From assembly GCA_013694795.1 (NCBI GenBank), contig JACDBS010000112.1, positions 1 to 5,379 of the forward strand: a DNA stretch of 5,379 bases, written 5' to 3'. This stretch comes from Chloroflexota bacterium (GTDB lineage Bacteria > Chloroflexota > Limnocylindria > QHBO01). Below the pieces are notes generated by a model. That model was given only the letters and a program-made list of their open reading frames with translations. It ran no database searches and was not told the DNA's origin. Below are positions 1-5,322 of the stretch, one piece after another. The first letter of the stretch is position 1, and each line of letters begins with the position of its first letter. The position numbers were made by a program, and so were the translations under genes.

Positions 1-705
1 TTCGACGACTTTCCTCCCGAGGTCGCCGATGTCGACGACGTCGTGATCGCGGCGTCGGTCGATGTCGAGCTGGTGGTCGCCGCCGAGCCCGACCTTGTCC
101 TCGCCGCCGGGAACGAGTTCACGCCGACGGCGGTGATCGAGCAGCTCGACGCGCTCGGGCTCCCGGTGCTCGTCCTGTATCCCGAGACGCTCAGTGAGGT
201 CTATGCCGATATCGAGCTGATCGGCGCGGCTCTGGACCGCCGGACGGAGGCCGCCGAGCTGGTGAGCGGCATGGAGGCTCGCGTCGCCGATGTGGTGGCG
301 GCGGTCGCCGGATCGGAGCGGCCGCTCACCCTGTACGAGGTCTTCCACTCGGAGGGCACGACCTACACCGCCGGAGAAGGCTCCTTCCTGGCCTCGCTGA
401 TCGAGCTGGCGGGGGGGACTCCGGTCACCGGCGACGCGCAGGGAGTCATTGGCGCGGAAGACCTGGTCGCCGCTGACCCAGAGCTGATCCTCCTGGGTAC
501 GGCGTCGTACGATCCCTCGCTCGGGGACCCGGAGTCAGCGCTCCAGACGGTGCGCGCCCGATCCGGGTGGAGGGGCCTGGTCGCCGTTCGCGACGGTGCC
601 GTGATTCCGTACCTGCACGACATCGTCACCACGCGCCCGGGGCCGCGCATTGTCGACGGCCTGGAGGCCCTCGCGCGCGCGATCCATCCCGAGGAGTTCG
701 AGTAA
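1..705 (+). CDS. ABC importer substrate-binding protein, siderophore/cobalamin type (5' partial)
   Basis: This is the C-terminal 234 residues of an extracytoplasmic solute-binding protein of the FecB/BtuF class (Peripla_BP_2, TroA-like fold); the frame is open from base 1. It captures an iron-siderophore, heme or cobalamin and delivers it to the permease encoded next. Family hallmarks seen: AAEPDLVLA near residues 26-34 of the fragment (the 'L.PDLV.' strand of lobe 1), LYPETLSEVYADIELIG (BtuF/FecB-like start of the interlobe helix), a second-lobe stretch with AGEGSFLASLIELAGG, and ADPELILLG. The end, RPGPRIVDGLEALARAIHP, is typical of this group. Family members are usually about 290-350 residues, so roughly 60-110 N-terminal residues, including signal peptide or lipobox, lie outside the window. 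The TAA stop is 4 bases before the permease ATG, so the genes are co-transcribed. The substrate cannot be decided from this fragment; the RPGPR ending slightly favours a BtuF-like protein. Confidence 0.9.
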   Translation, partial: FDDFPPEVADVDDVVIAASVDVELVVAAEPDLVLAAGNEFTPTAVIEQLDALGLPVLVLYPETLSEVYADIELIGAALDRRTEAAELVSGMEARVADVVAAVAGSERPLTLYEVFHSEGTTYTAGEGSFLASLIELAGGTPVTGDAQGVIGAEDLVAADPELILLGTASYDPSLGDPESALQTVRARSGWRGLVAVRDGAVIPYLHDIVTTRPGPRIVDGLEALARAIHPEEFE

Positions 706-709
706 CGCC

Positions 710-1780
710 ATGAGCGCCACGACCGTTGTCCGGCCGATCGCGTTTGGCCCATCACTGGGCCGGTCGACCCTGATCCTGGGCGGCGGCGGCGCGCTCGTCC
801 TGCTCGCCGCCGGCACGGCCGTGGTTTCCGGCACCAGTGGCATCAGCCTCGGCGACGCGGCGGCCATCGTCCTGCACCGGGTGACCGGGATCGGACCGGT
901 CACCTGGCCCGCTTCCGCCGAGACGATCGTGTGGGAGCTGCGTCTCCCCCGCGTGGTGGCCGGCATGGCGGTCGGCGCGGGTCTTGCCTGCGCCGGCACC
1001 GTCTTCCAGGCCCTGCTGCGCAATCCCATGGCCGATCCGTACATCATCGGCCCCGCCGCGGGCGCCTCGCTCGGGGCGGTGATTGCGCTGCTGTTGCCGG
1101 TCGCGACGGTGGGCTGGCTCGGGATGGGCCTGGTGCAGCTGCTTGCCTTTGCGGGAGGCCTGCTCACCGTGCTGGTGGTGTTCGCCATCGCTCGCGGACG
1201 TGGCGGCACGCCAGTGGTGACGCTGCTGCTGGCCGGCTACGCGGTTTCGTCGCTGCTCTCGGCCGGCGTGGCGCTCCTGATCTTCAACTCGGGCGAGCGC
1301 CTCGCGGCGGTCATCAGCTGGCTGCTCGGATCGCTCGCCGGGGCTTCGTGGCCGCGGGTCGGCTTCGCGGCGCCGCTCATCGTGATCAGCTTCTCGCTGC
1401 TTCTGCTCCGCTGGCGGAGCCTCAACGCGCTGCTCCTCGGCGAAGCTCAGGCCGCCCACCTTGGAGTCGATGTCGAGCGCGAGAAGCGGATCCTCATCGG
1501 CCTGGCGGCGCTGTCCACCTCGGCAGGAGTCGCGATCTCGGGCACCATCGGCTTCGTTGGCTTGGTGGTGCCGCACCTGGTGCGCCTGGCCATCGGCCCC
1601 GATCATCGGCTGCTGCTGCCGGCCAGCATGCTCTACGGCGCGGGGCTGCTGTTGCTGGCCGACCTGGGGGCGCGCCTGGCCGGTGGCATCCCGGTCGGCG
1701 TCGTCACGGCCCTCATTGGCGCGCCCTTCTTCCTGTGGCTGCTGCGACGCAGCGTCGTCGGAGTGCGGGTCAGCAGGTGA
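710..1780 (+). CDS. FecCD/BtuC-family ABC importer permease
   Basis: A 356-residue polytopic inner-membrane permease that passes an iron chelate or cobalamin into the cell; it would work as a dimer with the ATPase downstream. FecCD landmarks are all present: WELRLPR (75-81), a long conserved block at 91-120 including RNPMADP (104-110), WLLGSL (204-209), the LGVD segment facing the ATPase (251-254), SGTIGFVGLVVPHLVRL (277-293) and IPVGVVTALIGAPFF (327-341). Hydrophobic segments fit the usual ten helices, and the length is normal for the family. I chose ATG 710 because it lies 4 bases after the preceding stop and gives a normal short N-terminus; GAGGAG at 691-696 is a possible ribosome site with a rather long 13-base spacer. 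An in-frame upstream ATG at 650 would overlap the binding-protein gene by 56 bases and is less likely. One oddity: the Glu normally before 'PvG.vTaliGaPfF' is Gly326 here. Confidence 0.95.
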   Translation: MSATTVVRPIAFGPSLGRSTLILGGGGALVLLAAGTAVVSGTSGISLGDAAAIVLHRVTGIGPVTWPASAETIVWELRLPRVVAGMAVGAGLACAGTVFQALLRNPMADPYIIGPAAGASLGAVIALLLPVATVGWLGMGLVQLLAFAGGLLTVLVVFAIARGRGGTPVVTLLLAGYAVSSLLSAGVALLIFNSGERLAAVISWLLGSLAGASWPRVGFAAPLIVISFSLLLLRWRSLNALLLGEAQAAHLGVDVEREKRILIGLAALSTSAGVAISGTIGFVGLVVPHLVRLAIGPDHRLLLPASMLYGAGLLLLADLGARLAGGIPVGVVTALIGAPFFLWLLRRSVVGVRVSR

Positions 1781-2952
1781 CGGAGCCGGTCGTACGCCTC
1801 ACCGCGGTCGATGCGGGGTATCGCGCCGCGGGCGGGGAGCGGCGCGTCCTCGAGCGGGTGGACCTCGAGTTGCGGCGTGCCGAGATGGTCGCCGTGCTCG
1901 GTGCCAACGGCAGCGGCAAGACAACGTTGCTCGGGGTCATGGCGGGCACGATTCAGCCGACCGCCGGGAGCGTCGAGCTGTACGGCCGCCCCATCGGGAC
2001 CTGGTCGCGAGCCGAGATCGCGCGTTCGGTAGCGGTCCTGCCACAGTCGCTGGAGCTGCCTGCCGGCTTTCGCGTTTCAGAGGTCGTGGCCATGGGCCGG
2101 ACGCCCCACGCGGGAAGATGGTTCGGCTGGGAGCCGGACGACCGACGAGCCGTCGCCGACGCCCTTCGGGACGCAGACGCCGAGTCGCTGGCGGACCGAC
2201 CGGTCACCGAGCTATCCGGCGGTGAACGGCAGCGCGTGCTCGTCGCCCTCGCGCTTGCCCAGGAGCCGAACCTTCTTCTCATGGACGAACCGACGACGCA
2301 TCAGGACGTGGCGCACGCCGCCTGGCTCCTCTCCAGCGTGTCGCGGCTCGCGCACGTCCGCGGTGTCACGGTCGTCGTGGTACTCCACGACCTTGTTCTG
2401 GCCGGCATGTGGGCACCACGGGTCATCGTGCTGGACTGCGGCCACATTGCCGCGGACGGTCCAGCTGAGACCGCACTCCGCCCCGAGGTGGTGCGGCGCG
2501 CGTACGGGGTGGCTGTCGAGACCGCCGTCACCGAGCAGGGGCGACGGATCCTCGTCCCGCACCTCCCCACCCTGGCGGGCGCGCCGTCCGGCGGCTCCAC
2601 GTGTCCGCTGGTTGACACGATTGGTGTCCGGTCGAGTGTTGACGATCACCGAGCCGGCCGTCACTCTGACCGTCAGAATACGGATCGGAGCGGAAATGCC
2701 GCTGTGGGTCCGGGCAACGGAGTAAGAAACATGCCTGACAAGCGCCCGGCGGACGATCGGCTGCAGGAACAGTCACCTGCGCCGTCCGATGCCGACACCG
2801 ATAGCCAGGAAGACACCGAGGGCCACTTTGTGATGCCGAACATCGCAGCGGCTCGGGCCCTTGCGAACAGCCACTCGCGCGAGATCGAGCGCAACGTGCG
2901 GGTTCGCGTTCAGCACAAGGACGGGCGACCCGGCGAGAAGCGCAACCGCTGA
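1777..2952 (+). CDS. FecE/BtuD-type ABC ATPase with in-frame C-terminal run-on
   Basis: The cytoplasmic ATPase that powers the importer. It starts at GTG 1777, which overlaps the permease TGA (GTGA, 4 bp), implying translational coupling. Motifs in order: Walker A GANGSGKTT (42-50), Q-loop Gln90, signature LSGGERQRV (146-154), Walker B LLLMDEP (166-172) and H-loop His204. The D-loop reads THQD (174-177) where the family normally has THLD. The family fold ends around residue 262 (RRILVPHLP, about base 2565), and relatives are about 250-280 residues. No stop occurs here, so the open frame is 391 residues. Residues about 270-318 are low-complexity, resemble no domain I know, and use mixed third bases. 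Residues 319-391 coincide exactly with a small ORF having its own ribosome site (separate entry). The ATPase assignment is secure; the true C-terminus is not. Alternatives are a real fusion, two genes sharing one open frame, or a 1-base indel hiding the TGA at 2613-2615. Confidence 0.88.
   Translation: MTEPVVRLTAVDAGYRAAGGERRVLERVDLELRRAEMVAVLGANGSGKTTLLGVMAGTIQPTAGSVELYGRPIGTWSRAEIARSVAVLPQSLELPAGFRVSEVVAMGRTPHAGRWFGWEPDDRRAVADALRDADAESLADRPVTELSGGERQRVLVALALAQEPNLLLMDEPTTHQDVAHAAWLLSSVSRLAHVRGVTVVVVLHDLVLAGMWAPRVIVLDCGHIAADGPAETALRPEVVRRAYGVAVETAVTEQGRRILVPHLPTLAGAPSGGSTCPLVDTIGVRSSVDDHRAGRHSDRQNTDRSGNAAVGPGNGVRNMPDKRPADDRLQEQSPAPSDADTDSQEDTEGHFVMPNIAAARALANSHSREIERNVRVRVQHKDGRPGEKRNR
2600..2690 (+). 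promoter_or_regulatory. Candidate control region ahead of the small ORF
   Basis: Although inside the open frame of the ATPase, this stretch looks regulatory. It has a perfect -35-like TTGACA (2612-2617), but I find no convincing -10 at normal spacing. CGTGTC (2600-2605) is the inverted complement of GACACG (2614-2619), and GACAC (2614-2618) is inverted again as GTGTC (2624-2628); GTGTCCG is repeated at 2601 and 2624. A near-perfect palindrome TCTGAC-C-GTCAGA lies at 2665-2677. TGAC occurs at 2613, 2640 and 2667, exactly 27 bases apart. These could be operator half-sites, or a weak hairpin ending ATPase transcription. No U-tract is visible. Confidence 0.3.
2719..2722 (+). promoter_or_regulatory. 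Ribosome-binding site GGAG for the small ORF
   Basis: GGAG followed by an 8-base spacer to ATG 2731 is the best Shine-Dalgarno arrangement in the window. Its presence inside what would otherwise be the ATPase reading frame is the main argument that 2731 is a real, independent start. Confidence 0.6.
2731..2952 (+). CDS. Small charge-polarised protein with DTEGH motif, 73 aa, function unknown
   Basis: I do not recognise a named family. The ATG at 2731 has a strong ribosome site (GGAG 2719-2722, 8-base spacer), and its frame is the same as the ATPase run-on. The protein divides in two. Residues 1-31 are acidic and Ser/Pro-rich (10 Asp/Glu against 3 Lys/Arg) and end in QEDTEGH (26-32). Residues 36-60 could form one amphipathic helix (NIAAARALANSHSREIERN), followed by a basic tail rich in Arg/Lys (10 basic against 4 acidic in residues 32-73). 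There is no signal peptide, membrane segment or cysteine. Third-position G/C is 58 of 73 codons, near coding level and well above the preceding linker. It ends 10 bases before the stop of the convergent gene. From memory, small actinobacterial and Chloroflexota hypothetical proteins carry similar D-(V/T)-E-(G/A)-H motifs, but I could not check this. It could instead be only the tail of the ATPase. Confidence 0.6.
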   Translation: MPDKRPADDRLQEQSPAPSDADTDSQEDTEGHFVMPNIAAARALANSHSREIERNVRVRVQHKDGRPGEKRNR

Positions 2953-2977
2953 ACCGGACCGTCTAAGCGTCCGGTTC
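2951..2977. terminator. Inverted repeat across both convergent stop codons (candidate bidirectional terminator)
   Basis: GAACCGGAC (2951-2959) pairs perfectly with GTCCGGTTC (2969-2977) around a 9-base loop. AACCG (2944-2948) and CGGTT (2984-2988) can add an outer 5-bp stem. The plus-strand stop TGA (2950-2952) enters the left arm, and the minus-strand stop TAG (2965-2963) sits in the loop. No U-run follows on either strand, so it may act as a hairpin without U-tract, a Rho-assisted end or an RNA-stabilising 3' structure. Its place between two convergent operons supports a termination role. Confidence 0.6.
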
Positions 2978-4231
2978 CTGCATCGGTTCGGTGCGGATCT
3001 CAACCTGCTCGCTGCCGTCGGGTCGCCGAGTGCGGGTGACATGGATGTGCGGGTGGGTCTCGTCACCGACCTGCTCGCGGGCCACGCTGACCATGACGTG
3101 CTCGTCCACGTCGGTGAGTCGTTCGGCCTCCGGGAGGGCAGCGTTCGGCACGGTTCGGAAGACCAGGTAGCTCGCGAAGACCCACACCACCGCGATGACG
3201 GGGATCCCGAACAGGGCGCCCCACACGCCCGCAACCTGAGCGCCGACCAGCAGGCCCACCAGGACGAGGATGGGGTGCAGGCCGACCGCGCCGCGCATCA
3301 GGCGTGGCTGGAGCCAATTGACCAGCACCGTCTGGATCACGACCAGGATGACGGTCACCGGTACGGCGGCGCCACCGGCGAACAGCACCGCGCCGATGAT
3401 CGGCGGGACCAGCGCCAGCGGCGGCCCGAAGAATGGGATGAGCATGGCGAGCGCGCTGATCGTTCCCCACAGGAACAGATACGGGATACCAAAGGCGGTT
3501 CCCACTACCGCCACCAGCAGCCCCTGGAGGGCGGCCAGGATGAGCTGGGCGCGGAGGAATCCGCCGAAAGCGCGCACGATGCTGCGCTCGACGAGCTCCG
3601 CCTCCCCGGTGTAACGACGGGGGACCGCGGCGCGCAGCCGAGCCAGGATGCGTCGTGAGTCCATCAGCATGTAGAGCGACAGCACGATGATGAGGAACAG
3701 CGAGCCGAGGGCGGCGATCGTGCCGCCGGCGATGCCCTGTGCCTGCCCGATGATGTCGCGACCCAGCCGCTCGGCCTGTGTCACGGCGCCGGCATAGAGA
3801 TCGGTGAGGTCGATCTGGAGACGGCCGAATTGGAGGTTGCGCTGCCAGTCTGCCAGCACGGCGAGGATGTCTCGTTCGGTCTCGGGATAGCGCTCCGCCA
3901 TCTCGGCCACCTGCTGCGTGAGGGCGGCACCGGTGTAGAAGAGGACGAAGCCGAGGACGATGAGGGCCAGCACATAGGTGCCGACCACGATCGGCGGCCG
4001 GGGAGCGTCAAGGCGCTCCTCGAGCCAGGCGACCAGCGGGGACATGACGAACGAGAGCAGCCAGGCCAGGAACAGGATGAGGACGATCGAACCGAAGCCA
4101 CCCACCACGGCCAGCAGGCGCTCCAGCAGGAGCACCGCGAAGTACGCGCAGCCGAGGACGAGGAAGCCAATGAGCCAACGGCGCTCTCGCGGGCCGAGCC
4201 CGCCGGGGGTTTCCAGCGCCGGACCGGTCAC
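2963..4231 (-). CDS. AI-2E/PerM-family transporter (UPF0118) with soluble C-terminal tail
   Basis: A 422-residue inner-membrane protein of the AI-2E transporter family (PerM, YhhT, TqsA and relatives). Substrates in this family range from autoinducer-2 export to Na+/H+ antiport, so no substrate is assigned. Visible features: N-terminal hydrophobic segments at about 20-37, 45-65 and 81-102; a soluble helical stretch (103-167) with AEMAERYPETERDI; then membrane segments from about 168 to 358. Conserved blocks include PFFGPPLALVPP (266-277), QPRLMRGAVGLHP (308-320) and GVWGALFGIP (335-344). Residues 360-422 form an unusually long hydrophilic tail with alternating polar/Val pattern and HPHIHV (393-398). 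The GTG start at 4231 overlaps the trpS TGA in a 4-bp GTGA, so translation is probably coupled; there is no clear ribosome site, and the next in-frame Met (63) lies within a membrane segment. Longer upstream reading in this frame is antisense to nothing useful and overlaps trpS. Confidence 0.9.
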   Translation of the reverse strand: MTGPALETPGGLGPRERRWLIGFLVLGCAYFAVLLLERLLAVVGGFGSIVLILFLAWLLSFVMSPLVAWLEERLDAPRPPIVVGTYVLALIVLGFVLFYTGAALTQQVAEMAERYPETERDILAVLADWQRNLQFGRLQIDLTDLYAGAVTQAERLGRDIIGQAQGIAGGTIAALGSLFLIIVLSLYMLMDSRRILARLRAAVPRRYTGEAELVERSIVRAFGGFLRAQLILAALQGLLVAVVGTAFGIPYLFLWGTISALAMLIPFFGPPLALVPPIIGAVLFAGGAAVPVTVILVVIQTVLVNWLQPRLMRGAVGLHPILVLVGLLVGAQVAGVWGALFGIPVIAVVWVFASYLVFRTVPNAALPEAERLTDVDEHVMVSVAREQVGDETHPHIHVTRTRRPDGSEQVEIRTEPMQEPDA

Positions 4232-5259
4232 CCCGCCGACGCGCGCCGTGGACCGATGCCCACCACGGCGCGGACCTCGGCCATGGTCGCCTCCAGGATG
4301 GGCCGCACCCTGGCCGCCCCCTGCATGAGGGTCTCCTCGACCACGACGGCATCGGCGGCCAGGCGGAGGCGCTTCTCGCGCATCGGCCGAAAGAGCTCGA
4401 TGATCCGCTCGGCCAAGAGCTCCTTGGTATCGACGCAACCCGTGCGCGCCGTGCGCTCGCCGTCGTGAATCTGGAGGTAGTCGCCACCGAAGGACCGATG
4501 GAGCTGACACACGTTGCAGACCTCGGGACGGCCCGGATCGGTGCGCTTGATGCGCAGCGGGTCGGTCACCATGCTCATCACCAGGCGCCGGATCTCGTCG
4601 GGCTCCGCGAAGATGGGGATGGTGTTGCCGGCACTCTTGCTCATCTTGGTGGCCCCATCGATGCCGAGCACGATCGACGCATCGGTATGGACTGCGCGCG
4701 GCTCCGGGAAGGTCTGGCCGTAGCGACGGTTGAAGGCGCGCACGATCTCGCGGGACAGCTCCAGGTGCGCGTCCTGGTCCTTGCCGACGGGGACGACCGA
4801 CGCCTTGTAGATGACGATGTCTGCAGCCTGGAGGATGGGGTAGTCGAGCAGGCCCATGGAGTTCTCGATGCCCTGCTGACGCTTTTCCTTGTAGGTTGGC
4901 GTGCGCTCCGCCCAGCTCACTGGCGTGACGGTATTGAAGATCCAGGCCAGCTCGGCGTGCTCGGGAAAGTCCGACTGGCGGATGATGGCGCAGCGCTCCG
5001 AGTCGAGGCCCACCGCCAGCATGTCGAGCACCATCTCGTGCGTCAGGCCGTGCAGCTCGTTCCCGTCGTGGACCGTCGTCATGGCGTGGTAGTCGACGAT
5101 CCCGTAGATGGAGTCGTACTGATCCTGGAGCGCGACGTAGTTCACCTGGGCACCGAGATAGTTGCCGAGGTGCGAGGCCCCGGAAGGCTGAATACCGGTG
5201 AAGAGGCGCTCGCGGACCCCCGGCGCAGCCGCGGTCGTACGGTCGAGGGTCTGGCTCAT
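4228..5259 (-). CDS. trpS: Tryptophanyl-tRNA synthetase
   Basis: Cytoplasmic class Ic aminoacyl-tRNA synthetase that attaches tryptophan to tRNA-Trp; 343 residues, normal for bacterial TrpRS. Seen in order: GIQPSG (22-27) and the HIGH-like SHLGN (29-33), DYHAM (56-60), SWAERTPTYKEK (115-126), YPILQAADIVIYK (140-152), VPVGKDQ (156-162) and a perfect KMSKS (205-209). The anticodon-side insertion has Cys248, Cys251 and Cys275 in the context CNVCQLH and GCVDTK. It resembles the Fe-S-cluster motif of Thermotoga-type TrpRS, but two ligand positions are Glu268 and Thr278. Start ATG 5259 was chosen because the catalytic domain begins about 18 residues later; the frame extends upstream but that part is unlike the family and overlaps the divergent promoter region. 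There is no good ribosome site. Only 63 bases precede it, so there is no room for a T-box or trp leader. It is followed by the AI-2E gene with a 4-bp overlap. Confidence 0.97.
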   Translation of the reverse strand: MSQTLDRTTAAAPGVRERLFTGIQPSGASHLGNYLGAQVNYVALQDQYDSIYGIVDYHAMTTVHDGNELHGLTHEMVLDMLAVGLDSERCAIIRQSDFPEHAELAWIFNTVTPVSWAERTPTYKEKRQQGIENSMGLLDYPILQAADIVIYKASVVPVGKDQDAHLELSREIVRAFNRRYGQTFPEPRAVHTDASIVLGIDGATKMSKSAGNTIPIFAEPDEIRRLVMSMVTDPLRIKRTDPGRPEVCNVCQLHRSFGGDYLQIHDGERTARTGCVDTKELLAERIIELFRPMREKRLRLAADAVVVEETLMQGAARVRPILEATMAEVRAVVGIGPRRASAG

Positions 5260-5269
5260 TCCGACGCCG

Positions 5270-5275
5270 AGTGTA
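5270..5275 (-). promoter_or_regulatory. Candidate -10 box for trpS (TACACT)
   Basis: Read on the minus strand, TACACT matches TATAAT at 4 of 6 positions and ends 10 bases before the trpS ATG. A transcript started from it would have a leader of only a few bases, which fits the missing ribosome site. No good -35 is seen at 16-18 bases. Confidence 0.35.
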
Positions 5276-5286
5276 GCGCACCGCGA

Positions 5287-5315
5287 TGGGCATTCCGGCC
5301 ACGAGGGGCTATCGT
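5287..5315 (+). promoter_or_regulatory. Candidate promoter for the divergent gene (TGGGCA-17-TATCGT)
   Basis: TGGGCA (5287-5292) and TATCGT (5310-5315) each match the -35 and -10 consensus at 4 of 6 positions, with an ideal 17-base spacer. The -10 ends 7 bases before ATG 5323, so transcription would begin at or one base before the start codon (leaderless). Confidence 0.35.
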
Positions 5316-5322
5316 TGCGCCG

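Noticed and set aside
535..1606. Long antisense frames opposite the permease
   Set aside because: Stop-poor antisense frames are expected in GC-rich DNA. They lack motifs and ribosome sites, and the sense strand holds an unmistakable FecCD permease.
931..1776. Upstream extension of the ATPase frame across the permease gene
   Set aside because: It is a compositional shadow rich in Arg, Ala and Gly; the ATPase fold begins right after GTG 1777.
2560..2730. Cobalamin riboswitch or other structured leader
   Set aside because: No B12-box-like sequence or extended stem system was found, only short inverted repeats.
2861..3658. Plus-strand frame of 265 codons opposite the AI-2E gene
   Set aside because: It overlaps the clear AI-2E coding sequence, is enriched in Asp/Gln/His/Arg as expected for the reverse of hydrophobic codons, and has no family features.
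4232..5302. Minus-strand frame extending the AI-2E protein upstream to give a 779-residue product
   Set aside because: The upstream part is Arg/Pro/Gly-rich shadow of trpS in another frame; the family-like sequence begins just after GTG 4231.
5260..5322. T-box or tryptophan leader upstream of trpS
   Set aside because: Only 63 bases separate the divergent starts and no T-box sequence or terminator/antiterminator pair is visible.
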